Shown: piece after piece, positions 1 to 8,238 of the stretch | Numbering within the stretch: position 1 is the stretch's first letter | Layout of the letters: each line of letters starts with the position of its first letter | Assembly: GCF_025369935.1 (NCBI RefSeq) | Contig: NZ_CP104467.1 | Coordinates: 5,897,001-5,961,000, forward strand | DNA: 64,000 bases | From: Paenibacillus andongensis | GTDB lineage: Bacteria; Bacillota; Bacilli; Paenibacillales; NBRC-103111 | Direction: 5' to 3' | Position numbers and translations under genes: made by a program | Notes under the pieces: model-generated | The model's input: the letters and a program-made list of their open reading frames with translations, nothing else | What the model was told of the DNA's origin: nothing | Databases searched by the model: none

Positions 1-1188
1 ACCAGCCAGCAGCGTTTCGGCAAAGCCTTTAACCGCGGCAATTGGCGTCTTTAATTCATGCGATACATTCGCGACGAATTCACTGCGCATCCGCTCAAGT
101 CTGCGAACCGCCGTAATATCGTGAATAACGATAAGAACACCCGACCATTCCTCATCTTCATGGGCAATTGGACTCAAATGAATATCGAGAATTCGCTCTT
201 CCGGATAATAGAAAACCATTTCATCGCGAATCGGATCTTGTGTCTCTATGCATTCTTGTATCAACTTTGTAAACTCATATTGCTGCTTGGCTTCATTATA
301 TTTCTTCCCTAGCAGCTCCTGTGAGGAGAAACCTAAAATGTATTCAGCAGAAGGATTTAAAAGCATAATCCGCTCTTCACGGTCAATCATCATAATTCCG
401 CTCATCATATTTTCCATAACGCCTTGAAGCCTACGTTCATTTTCCTGAATGCGTGCCATTTGCTGCTGCAAACTTTCGGACATGCGATTAATCGCCTGCC
501 CCAGCTGTCCAACCTCATCATTATTGTAAGCCGGAACGCGAGATTGGTAGTTCATATTCGTAATTTGCTGAGCTACTTTCGTCATCTTCTCAATGGGGTG
601 AGTAATCCCTTTCGCAATCCGGTAACTAACGATACCTGCAATCAAGAACAAAAGGATCAATCCAGAAATCAGGAAATACCATAAGCTGCGGATCGACTTC
701 CCTACCTGTTCCAAACTCATGGAAATTCGTAAAAACCCTGTTATCTCCTGCGCTTCATTCTTCACTGGAATAGCGGCATAGAGCATGTTTTCCTTCAACG
801 TATCGCTGTAACGCGTAATGTAGCCGACTCCATTCGCTGCTGCCGATGCAATCTCAGGTCGATTCAAGTGATTGTCCATCTGTTCGGGTCTTTGATCGGA
901 GTCCCCAAGTACTTTTCCATCCGCTCGAACAAACGTCACTCTCTCATTCGTTGCTTCTTTAAGGTGTTTGGCTTGTTCAGAATAGTAAAATATCAACTCC
1001 GCATCGGTACCTTTTCGGTTCCAATCACCAGTTGCCGTAATGACTTGGAGCTCGCGTTCCATATTCTCTTGTAAAGACTTTATGTGCGAATTCTCAAGCA
1101 CCTTAGCCATGAAAATGCCCGCAATCATCATCGAACAACCAATCAATAAAATCAAAATAAAAGTTAGTTTGGCACGGAATTTGGTCAT
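1..1188 (-). CDS. phoR: PhoR/PnpS-type sensor histidine kinase, 3' end beyond the window
   Basis: Membrane sensor kinase of the phosphate-starvation type. The first 396 residues are present; the catalytic ATPase domain lies beyond the left edge. Reading from the ATG at 1188: a first membrane segment at about residues 8-28, an extracytoplasmic domain, a second membrane segment near residue 160, a HAMP linker, a PAS domain (about 240-350) and the phospho-acceptor box SHELKTP close to the edge. In Bacillales the response-regulator gene phoP normally sits just upstream and is co-transcribed. Here the upstream neighbour is fumarase, with a terminator between, so the kinase looks unpaired at this locus. 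The family is secure from the domain order; the phosphate role is inferred from family and from mdh and citZ lying nearby. Confidence 0.85.
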   Translation of the reverse strand, partial: MTKFRAKLTFILILLIGCSMMIAGIFMAKVLENSHIKSLQENMERELQVITATGDWNRKGTDAELIFYYSEQAKHLKEATNERVTFVRADGKVLGDSDQRPEQMDNHLNRPEIASAAANGVGYITRYSDTLKENMLYAAIPVKNEAQEITGFLRISMSLEQVGKSIRSLWYFLISGLILLFLIAGIVSYRIAKGITHPIEKMTKVAQQITNMNYQSRVPAYNNDEVGQLGQAINRMSESLQQQMARIQENERRLQGVMENMMSGIMMIDREERIMLLNPSAEYILGFSSQELLGKKYNEAKQQYEFTKLIQECIETQDPIRDEMVFYYPEERILDIHLSPIAHEDEEWSGVLIVIHDITAVRRLERMRSEFVANVSHELKTPIAAVKGFAETLLAG

Positions 1189-1231
1189 CTGCTACTAGCC
1201 TCCGATGGTTAGTCTGTCCCATTTTATGGGT

Positions 1232-1273
1232 AAAACACAAAAAGAAAAGGGCTACTCTACATAGTAACCCTTT
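1232..1273 (-). terminator. Terminator after fumA
   Basis: An 11-base stem (1246-1256 with 1263-1273, one G-U pair) is followed on the minus strand by a T-rich run. It lies between the fumarase stop and the kinase start, so it should separate the two transcripts. Confidence 0.75.
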
Positions 1274-1335
1274 CCTCCGTGCCTAATCCAGTATTTTTTT
1301 TGTAAAGATAAAGGTTAAGTGCACCGTTTAGAACA

Positions 1336-2886
1336 TTATTTGAAAACAGGCTCTTTCAAAGCTGCCAACTTCTCAAGTGAATTCTTCTCTACATCAGCAT
1401 GCAGGCTGTTACCGTGTGAATCCATCGTTACAATAGCAGCGAATCCTTCTGTTTCTAGGTGCCACATTGCTTCCGGAATTCCGAATTCCATGTAGTCAAC
1501 GCCTTCAACCTTTTTGAAGCATTGTGCGTAGTATTGCGCAGCACCACCAATAGCGTTCAAATAGACGCCGCCGTGCTCTTTCAATGCAGCTAGCGTTTTC
1601 GGTCCCATTCCGCCTTTACCGATGACAGCACGAATCCCGAATTTCTTGATAATATCGCCTTGGTAAGGCTCCTCGCGAATGCTCGTCGTCGGTCCCGCCG
1701 CTTTAACGTGCCATTCGCCAGCTTCATCCTTACTCATCACCGGTCCGCAATGATAAATCGCAGCCCCATTCAGATCAACCGGTGCATCATGATCCATCAA
1801 ATATTTATGCAGCGCATCGCGTCCTGTGTGCATTGTTCCGTTAATGACAACGACATCACCGACTTTGAGACTGCGGATTTGCTCTTCTGATATTGGCGTT
1901 GTCAATACGATCTCACGACGCTCTTCTTTTGGCGTATTCTTAGCTTCTTCGCTGCTAGCTTCGAAAGCCTCTTGGAAAGAAACCTCAGTCCCTCTTGGAT
2001 AGGACCAGCCATTGATTTCGCCAGTTTCCGCATTCAAGACCACGCCTTGACGACGGAATGCCCAACAGTTGTAAGCAACGGAAACGAAGAAGCTTGCTGG
2101 CAATCGGTTCATTACGCCAACTTTACAGCCAAGCAGTGTCACTTGACCGCCGAAGCCCATTGTTCCAATGCCAAGCGTATTGGCATGCTCCATGACGTAC
2201 TCTTCCACCTTGCGCAGCTCCGGATTTGGATTCACATCGTCAACATGACGGAATAATTGATGCTTAGCTAGCTCGTACCCGCTTGTACGGTCGCCTCCAA
2301 TGCCTACACCGATGAAACCGGCACTGCATCCTTGACCTTGCGCTTGGTATACCGCATGCATCACACATTTGCGAATGCCATCAAGATCACGTCCCGCTTT
2401 ACCTACACCTTCAAGATCAGCAGGCAAGCTGTATTGAATATTTTTGTTCTCACAGCCGCCGCCTTTTAGAATCAACTTCACTTCGATATCGTCACGTTCC
2501 CATTGTTCGAAATGAACAACCGGCGTACCAGGCCCAAGATTATCTCCGCTGTTGGCACCTGTAAGGGAGTCTACGGAGTTTGTGCGAAGCTTACTAGCTT
2601 TGGTTGCATTAGCAACCGCTTCTAAGATTTGCTTCTTCATGATAATTTGGTTTGCCCCAACCGGACAGTGTATAATAAACGTTGGCATACCTGTATCCTG
2701 ACAAATTGGGGATACATTGCATTCCGCCATATGGATGTTATCCGCAATGCGAGATAGAGATAACGCAGAACGCGTGCCTTTGTCCTCATTTTCCTGAGCG
2801 GCTTGTACCGCACGGCGCACATCACCGGGAAGGTTTGTGGAAGTTTCGACAATCAAATCGTAGACGCTTTGATAAAAATGCTGCAT
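1336..2886 (-). CDS. fumA: Fumarate hydratase, class I (iron-sulfur)
   Basis: Interconverts fumarate and malate in the TCA cycle. 516 residues, the usual size for a single-chain class I enzyme, with alpha and beta parts fused. Cysteines able to hold the 4Fe-4S cluster stand in the contexts ICQDTG (about residue 62), QGCSAGF and LLGCKVG. The beta part contains a GKGGMG loop. I place the start at ATG 2886, because AGAGAGGAG lies 11 bases upstream; a GTG ten codons earlier has no ribosome binding site. B. subtilis uses the unrelated class II enzyme, so an oxygen-sensitive class I fumarase is a lineage trait here. A TATAAT at 2938-2943 could be its -10 box, but no good -35 is seen. Confidence 0.95.
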   Translation of the reverse strand: MQHFYQSVYDLIVETSTNLPGDVRRAVQAAQENEDKGTRSALSLSRIADNIHMAECNVSPICQDTGMPTFIIHCPVGANQIIMKKQILEAVANATKASKLRTNSVDSLTGANSGDNLGPGTPVVHFEQWERDDIEVKLILKGGGCENKNIQYSLPADLEGVGKAGRDLDGIRKCVMHAVYQAQGQGCSAGFIGVGIGGDRTSGYELAKHQLFRHVDDVNPNPELRKVEEYVMEHANTLGIGTMGFGGQVTLLGCKVGVMNRLPASFFVSVAYNCWAFRRQGVVLNAETGEINGWSYPRGTEVSFQEAFEASSEEAKNTPKEERREIVLTTPISEEQIRSLKVGDVVVINGTMHTGRDALHKYLMDHDAPVDLNGAAIYHCGPVMSKDEAGEWHVKAAGPTTSIREEPYQGDIIKKFGIRAVIGKGGMGPKTLAALKEHGGVYLNAIGGAAQYYAQCFKKVEGVDYMEFGIPEAMWHLETEGFAAIVTMDSHGNSLHADVEKNSLEKLAALKEPVFK

Positions 2887-3002
2887 GACTAGGTCTGGCT
2901 CCTCTCTCAAATACACACATAATAATAATTACAAACTATTATAACATACCTCCCATGAAGAGTTCGACGGTTCTTGTGAGGAAAACAAGGAGATTCGCTG
3001 AC

Positions 3003-4139
3003 ATGTACAAAAGAATCGCTATTACGATTCTAGTTAGCCTGATTGGGCTCACCCTTTTGCTTACGCCGCTGCAGGCTAAGCGCTCCGGGGATATTTACTA
3101 CCAGGACCAAGTGGCCGTTCTTATGTATCATCATGTTCATGAGAAGGACACCAGCTCAAGCACCATTACAAGCTCACTTTTTCAAAATCAGCTTCAATCG
3201 CTACTTAGCAAAGGCTATCATTTCATTTCCTTAGAAGAGTTTAAACAATTCATGGAGGGCGCTACCGTTCCATCCAATGCCGTGCTTGTTACGTTTGATG
3301 ATGGCTATCAAAGCTTCTATACAGCGGCCTATCCGATTTTGAAAAGCTTGCGAATTCCCGCTGTGAACTTCGTGATTACCAATGACTTAGCGAATCCGTT
3401 GGGTTCCTACATCCCTTCCATGTCGAAGGAGCAAATCAGTGAAATGACGCAAGCCACGAACTTCATCGATATTGGCTGCCATACCAACAATCTTCACCAC
3501 AAGCTTCCAAGTAATGAAGCAGCATTGGTAGGAAGATTGGATGCGGAGAACGATGATGCTTATAATCAGCGTATTTACAAAGACACTCAAGCTTGCATCG
3601 GCAAGCTCGCAGGTTTAACGGATGCGCCGCTCGACACGATGGCGTACCCATTCGGCATCACGTCGCCGGCGGCGACAGAGCAGATTGCGAAGGCGGGCAT
3701 CCGCTACGCCTTCACGATTTCGCCAGAGATGGCGACGCGAAGCGCCGATCGCCTGTTGATCCCGCGGATCAACGCGGGCAGCCCCGGCATCTCGCCGGAG
3801 CTGCTGCACCGCTCGATCCAGCGCCGGGTCTTGGCGCAGCCGGGCAGCGCCCCGCTGCGCGTGGACGCGGCAGCTGCCGCAGCGCAGCTCGGCGGCAGCG
3901 CTGTCGTGGAAGGCGGAGCGCTTCGCCTCCACCTGGGGCAAGAGGCATTCACCCTGCAGGTGAATGCGGCTAAGGCGACGCGCGGGAACGCGCGCGTCGC
4001 GCTGCGGCAGCCCGTGCTGCGCGAGCACGGGCTGGTCACGATCGCGCTGGATGATCTTGGCGCGCTGATCGGGCAACCGCTCGTCTACACCCCGGCCACC
4101 GGCAAGGTGGCTGTGAGGGTGGCGCCGAGCGTCAAATAA
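3003..4139 (+). CDS. Secreted polysaccharide deacetylase with a GC-rich C-terminal domain
   Basis: Likely removes N-acetyl groups from a cell-surface polysaccharide outside the membrane. 378 residues from ATG 3003, which has AAGGAGA nine bases upstream; a longer frame from 2955 lacks a site. An N-terminal signal segment covers about residues 5-28. NodB-fold motifs are visible: TFDDGY (metal-binding Asp), HTNNLHH (metal-binding His) and MAYPFG. The last 100 residues resemble the copper-amine-oxidase-N-like domain common on exported Paenibacillus proteins (inference). Base composition changes abruptly near 3600: bases 3841-3900 hold 50 G/C of 60, while the first half of the gene is ordinary. 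The substrate is unknown. Divergent from fumA. Confidence 0.85.
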   Translation: MYKRIAITILVSLIGLTLLLTPLQAKRSGDIYYQDQVAVLMYHHVHEKDTSSSTITSSLFQNQLQSLLSKGYHFISLEEFKQFMEGATVPSNAVLVTFDDGYQSFYTAAYPILKSLRIPAVNFVITNDLANPLGSYIPSMSKEQISEMTQATNFIDIGCHTNNLHHKLPSNEAALVGRLDAENDDAYNQRIYKDTQACIGKLAGLTDAPLDTMAYPFGITSPAATEQIAKAGIRYAFTISPEMATRSADRLLIPRINAGSPGISPELLHRSIQRRVLAQPGSAPLRVDAAAAAAQLGGSAVVEGGALRLHLGQEAFTLQVNAAKATRGNARVALRQPVLREHGLVTIALDDLGALIGQPLVYTPATGKVAVRVAPSVK

Positions 4140-4167
4140 CAGATTAGAACATAGAGGAGTTAACCCG

Positions 4168-4752
4168 ATGAATCATCACTTTTTCGCTTATTTATATCGG
4201 CTTAAATATATTGATCGCTGGAGTCTTATGTGGAACATGCGTAGAGAAAATGTAGCTGAGCATTCCTTCTATGTCTCGACGATTGCCCATATGTTATGCA
4301 CCATAGCCAATGAAGTATATGGACGCAACGTCCCAACAGATCGCGTGGTATCCATTGCATTGTTCCACGACGCTTCGGAAGTACTAACGGGGGATATTCC
4401 CCAACCTGTGAAACATAACAATGAGCAAATACTGCGGAACTTCCGTGAGATCGAAGATGTCGCAGTTGAACGCCTTATTCAAACGATTCCACCTGAAATC
4501 AGCGGGATCTACCGCAACTTAATTCAAGATCCTGACCCTGAGCTCTACCGCTGGGTGAAAGCCGCCGACTTGCTCGAAGCATATATCAAATGCTTAACCG
4601 AACTCTCCACTGGCAACCGTGAATTCGTCGTCGCGAAGCAGCAGGTTCTGGAAAGTTTACAGAAAATGAACATGCCTGAAGTTGATTATTTCCTCGAGCA
4701 TATGAGTGCATCGTTTGAGAAAACATTGGATGAAATCACTTTAGATGAATAG
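4168..4752 (+). CDS. HD-domain 5'-deoxynucleotidase, YfbR-like
   Basis: Cytoplasmic metal-dependent nucleotidase of the YfbR family, which dephosphorylates deoxynucleoside 5'-monophosphates in dNTP balance. 194 residues, the usual length. Metal ligands are seen in AEHSFYV (His, about residue 32) and ALFHDASE (HD pair, about 70), followed by the family signature TGDIPQPVK. GAGGAG precedes the ATG by nine bases. It follows the deacetylase by 28 bases on the same strand and may share its transcript. A strong hairpin closes the unit downstream. Confidence 0.9.
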   Translation: MNHHFFAYLYRLKYIDRWSLMWNMRRENVAEHSFYVSTIAHMLCTIANEVYGRNVPTDRVVSIALFHDASEVLTGDIPQPVKHNNEQILRNFREIEDVAVERLIQTIPPEISGIYRNLIQDPDPELYRWVKAADLLEAYIKCLTELSTGNREFVVAKQQVLESLQKMNMPEVDYFLEHMSASFEKTLDEITLDE

Positions 4753-4761
4753 ACGTGATAA

Positions 4762-4799
4762 AAAAGAGCATGCCATCATCCATGATGAGCATGCTCTTT
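4762..4799. terminator. Bidirectional terminator
   Basis: Perfect stem aagagcatgc / gcatgctctt with A-run and T-run on its two sides. It serves the converging nucleotidase (+) and the membrane protein gene at 4813 (-). Confidence 0.85.
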
Positions 4800-4812
4800 C
4801 GAGTTCCTACAA

Positions 4813-5247
4813 TTACGACAGCAGCTGCGGATTTGTCATAATCAGTACAGCTACGATTACAGCGATGGCTGCGATCCAGCTGAATGTTTTAACTTTGGCA
4901 GCATCAGAAGCTGTGCTTTTACCTGATTTGCTATTTGCAATCAGCTTTTTGATTCTTCCACCGATCATCCCTGTGATTGCTCCTACAATCAAAAGGAGAA
5001 CAATCGAAGAGATCATCCATAACACGGACGGCTTCGGATCAACTTGACTGATCATCGCGCCACCAGTAAGGAAGGTTACAATGAGTGAAAATTGACCGAT
5101 GCGATTGATTTTAGCTATCACACCGACAAAACTCTCTTGAGCAGCTCCAGACAAAGTTGCAGCTCGTCCCACTAAGAATGGGAACATGACATACGCGCCA
5201 AGCAATAATGCACTAACGACATGTAAAAAAATCATAACTGGATACAT
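4813..5247 (-). CDS. Small membrane protein, unknown function
   Basis: 144 residues with four predicted membrane segments (about 5-25, 45-65, 78-100 and 120-140). A short charged loop with KKLIANSKSGKS lies before the last segment. I do not recognise a characterised family. The ATG at 5247 has GGAGG eight bases upstream; a longer frame to 5310 has no binding site. It is alone between two terminators and so is likely a single-gene transcript. No catalytic motif is visible. Confidence 0.75.
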   Translation of the reverse strand: MYPVMIFLHVVSALLLGAYVMFPFLVGRAATLSGAAQESFVGVIAKINRIGQFSLIVTFLTGGAMISQVDPKPSVLWMISSIVLLLIVGAITGMIGGRIKKLIANSKSGKSTASDAAKVKTFSWIAAIAVIVAVLIMTNPQLLS

Positions 5248-5380
5248 TTGGACAACCTCCGCAATTTTATGTATTGGTTTTATTAAGTATAACCGAACTG
5301 GAACAGTCACGACAAGAAAGCGATCCCCATGAATCCAGCTAATTCACTATTTCTACACATAACTGTGTCCATTTATATGC

Positions 5381-5430
5381 AAAACAACCCCACGAGCTCA
5401 TCATAATAATGAGCCCGCAGGGTTGTTTTT
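5381..5430 (-). terminator. Terminator after the secreted protein gene
   Basis: A ten-base outer stem (aaaacaaccc / gggttgtttt) with an inner stem (cgagctcat / atgagcccg), followed by T residues on the minus strand, just past the stop at 5472. Confidence 0.8.
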
Positions 5431-5471
5431 ACTTCCAATTGATCAAACAGATTGCCTGTCAACTTAATGTT

Positions 5472-7046
5472 TTAAGGCAGTGGCTCAGCTGGAACGTTAG
5501 CGATCGTAACGGCCTCTGTAAATTTGTTTGTCGTGTTCTGTCTCAATCGCATATTAGCAGAACCGGAGATGCTAGGATTAATTTGAATACTCACAATCTT
5601 CTCCGCATGCCCGCTTGCATCAGCTGTTAATGAGAAGCTCGTGCTGTAACCATAGCTGGTAGGCCATGTGCCATTACTATTTTGAACCTTAGCAACCTGG
5701 GTACCTGAACCATTATAAATGCCAATATTATAGCCAGTTGTTGTTGAATTTGCAGTTAAGCCATTTAGAATAATCTTTACTTGAAAAACGGCCTGATTAG
5801 GCAATTGCGCTTGATGGACAAAAGCAAACGGATCAGTCGTATTCGTAGCAGTACTATATCCGTAAGATCCTACCTTAAAGGTGGAAGGATCCCACCACTT
5901 ATAACCAGCTGCTGGCGCTGCCCAAGGCTCAGCCTGCGGCTCTGTTGTATTAGCCGGCTGTTCCCATGAGTAGAGCGCAGTTGCTGAATCCAATGTAAGT
6001 CCTGGCACTTGCGTTAAACTTGTATAACTTTCTTTGGTTGCCAACCAGTTCACCATATTTACTAAAAGAGTAGAATCATTCTGCTCTTGGAATCCCGCGT
6101 ACGTCGTTTTCGTACCGCCTGTCTCTTCCCTCTTATACTTTGGCGTCGCATCTTCGACTGGTGAGGAATCGCCAATGAATCCGGCTTTGCCTGCACTCAC
6201 TTTGGAAACTGCGACAAAAGGACCTTCTGCTACACTTCCGCCATTGTAAACCCCTTGATCCACAGCACTAGCCCATTTGGTGGTCGTCGCTGGCAGGTAA
6301 ACAATACCTTTAGCTTTGTTCGGGTCTGTGACCGCTAAAGTCGAGCCTGCATGCATAGCGACCGTGGAGACCCCACTCGTAATGTTAAAAGCCTGCGATG
6401 GGCTCACGATATTATTCGCTGTAATATCACCTAAGGCATTATAGCGGAACTTCACACCGAAATTGTCCGACAACCAATCAGAGCTTGCAACACCCTGCAT
6501 CGCTGCTGAAGCTGCTTCTTCTGTACTCATACCCGATGCTGGATTCGTCCACGCCCCGCGGCGGAAGCCATTGAACACTTCCGAGGCGTCCCAACGATTT
6601 TTATTACGATCTGCATTGTAGTGATCACCAATGAAGAAGATACTACCGCCGCCTTGCACATACTGCAGCATGGCGCTTTGCTCCGATGTCTTGTATGGAA
6701 TGTTAGCCTCACCAATAACGAACACATCATACGCTGATAAATCGGAGAGTGTAATTGCCGTACTCTTACGCAATTCTTTTACATAATAGCCTGCATTTCC
6801 TAATGCGTTAGCGAAATCAGAGAATCCGCCGTCAATCACCCAATCAGCTGCACCAGCCGTTTGACCGTGCGTATTGTCAAACAGCACCTTTTTGCCATTC
6901 GCCGCTGTTGGCGTTATCGATGGCGCGGGGTCATTCGGACCTTCGGCAAAAGCTTGTGGAACAATGCCTAACAATGATACGGATAATGCTGCGGTTAAAC
7001 AGAGTTTTCTCCATTTTCTTGTTCTTAGCAAGCTTTCCTTCAACAT
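5472..7046 (-). CDS. Large secreted protein with a glutamine-amidotransferase-like N-terminal domain
   Basis: 524 residues from ATG 7046, with a purine-rich site (GGTGGG) upstream. A signal peptide (RKWRK, a hydrophobic stretch, then AFA before EGP) directs export. After the signal, KKVLFDNTHGQTAGAADW, YDVFVIGEA and GGGSIFFIGDHYNADRNK resemble the ThuA/DUF4350-like class I amidotransferase fold (inference). The last 140 residues are a Thr/Ser/Gly-rich beta-type domain that may bind a surface or polymer. No catalytic triad could be assigned. It is flanked by its own terminator and lies downstream of mdh, so it is probably independent. The function is unknown. Confidence 0.7.
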   Translation of the reverse strand: MLKESLLRTRKWRKLCLTAALSVSLLGIVPQAFAEGPNDPAPSITPTAANGKKVLFDNTHGQTAGAADWVIDGGFSDFANALGNAGYYVKELRKSTAITLSDLSAYDVFVIGEANIPYKTSEQSAMLQYVQGGGSIFFIGDHYNADRNKNRWDASEVFNGFRRGAWTNPASGMSTEEAASAAMQGVASSDWLSDNFGVKFRYNALGDITANNIVSPSQAFNITSGVSTVAMHAGSTLAVTDPNKAKGIVYLPATTTKWASAVDQGVYNGGSVAEGPFVAVSKVSAGKAGFIGDSSPVEDATPKYKREETGGTKTTYAGFQEQNDSTLLVNMVNWLATKESYTSLTQVPGLTLDSATALYSWEQPANTTEPQAEPWAAPAAGYKWWDPSTFKVGSYGYSTATNTTDPFAFVHQAQLPNQAVFQVKIILNGLTANSTTTGYNIGIYNGSGTQVAKVQNSNGTWPTSYGYSTSFSLTADASGHAEKIVSIQINPSISGSANMRLRQNTTNKFTEAVTIANVPAEPLP

Positions 7047-7185
7047 CAAATCCCACCATCCTATGGATTTTTTAACCAATTCTATTGGCCTATACACATC
7101 GTAGCATAGGCAATTAGCTGGGAATAGTAGTTTGAAATCAATTTACAAAATTAACAAAAAATTGTGCATCGCGACAATAGGATGG

Positions 7186-7232
7186 ACAAAAAAAGAACCA
7201 ACCACCTATTCGCATAGGTAGTTGATCCTTCT
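7186..7232 (-). terminator. Terminator after mdh
   Basis: Stem of about 15 bases (7195-7209 with 7214-7228, with G-U pairs) and a downstream T-run on the minus strand, 13 bases past the mdh stop. Confidence 0.8.
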
Positions 7233-7244
7233 TCGTAAAACTTA

Positions 7245-8186
7245 TTAACCTGTTACAACTTTGATTACGTTGCGTACAGAGGTAGCTGTTTTGTCCAAAG
7301 CTGTTTTCTCTTCCTCAGTCAGCTCGATGTCGAGAATTTTCTCGATACCGTTAGCACCAAGTACAGTTAGAACGCCCATGAACAAGTTATCATAGCCATA
7401 TTCGCCTTCAAGCAGAGCGATGGTTGGAATGATACGTTTTTTATCTTTAAGGATTGCTTCTGTCATTTGCACAAGGGAAGCCGCTGGTGCGTAGTATGCA
7501 CTACCATTACCTAGTAGGTTAACGATTTCGCCGCCGCCAGTACGTGTACGTTGAACGATCGCTTCAATACGGTCAGCTGGGATCAGCTTCTCGATTGGCA
7601 CGCCGCCAGCGTATGTGTAACGAACAAGTGGAACCATGTCATCGCCGTGTCCGCCGATAACAACCCCTTTCACATCCTCAACGGATACGTTCAACTCTTG
7701 GGAGATAAACGTCAGATAACGAGCTGTATCAAGCACACCGGATTGACCGATTACGCGGTTTTTTGGGAACCCAAGGGCTTGGTATGCTACGTAAGTCATT
7801 GCGTCAACAGGGTTACTTAAGATGATAACGATGGAATCAGGAGCTACTTCTCTCACGTTCTCACAGACGGATTTCACGATGCCTGCATTCGTGTTTACCA
7901 AATCGTCGCGGCTCATACCTGGTTTACGAGCGATACCTGCTGTAATGATAACGATATCGGAACCAGCAGCATCCGCATAGTTCGATGTACCTGTGATTTG
8001 AGCGTCATAACCTTGAACCGGACCTGCTTCGAGCATGTCGAGCGCTTTCCCTTTTGTAGGGTTTTCCAGTTGTGGGATGTCGAGAAGAACAACGTCACCA
8101 AGTTCTTTTTGAGCTAACATAAGAGCTGTTGTAGCCCCTGTGAAACCTGCCCCGACAACGGTAATTTTATTACGACGAATTGCCAT
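7245..8186 (-). CDS. mdh: Malate dehydrogenase
   Basis: Oxidises malate to oxaloacetate with NAD in the TCA cycle. 313 residues, LDH-like type as in Bacillales. The NAD-binding loop VGAGFTGATTA is at about residue 12, followed by LLDIPQ and ITAGIARKPGMSRDDL. Substrate and catalytic residues lie in VLDTARY and GGHGDDMVP (active His). GGAGG stands before the ATG at 8186. It follows icd by 52 bases and is probably co-transcribed with icd and citZ as in B. subtilis. In Bacillus phoP-phoR follow directly; here an unrelated set of genes intervenes. Confidence 0.97.
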   Translation of the reverse strand: MAIRRNKITVVGAGFTGATTALMLAQKELGDVVLLDIPQLENPTKGKALDMLEAGPVQGYDAQITGTSNYADAAGSDIVIITAGIARKPGMSRDDLVNTNAGIVKSVCENVREVAPDSIVIILSNPVDAMTYVAYQALGFPKNRVIGQSGVLDTARYLTFISQELNVSVEDVKGVVIGGHGDDMVPLVRYTYAGGVPIEKLIPADRIEAIVQRTRTGGGEIVNLLGNGSAYYAPAASLVQMTEAILKDKKRIIPTIALLEGEYGYDNLFMGVLTVLGANGIEKILDIELTEEEKTALDKTATSVRNVIKVVTG

Positions 8187-8238
8187 TTGAGATGTACCTC
8201 CTAATAGTTTTTAGTAGATCAACATTTTCTCAAAAGAA

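Noticed and set aside
3615..4076. Long minus-strand frame opposite the deacetylase
   Set aside because: Explained by GC-rich codons on the real strand; Arg/Ala-rich shadow with no start signal.
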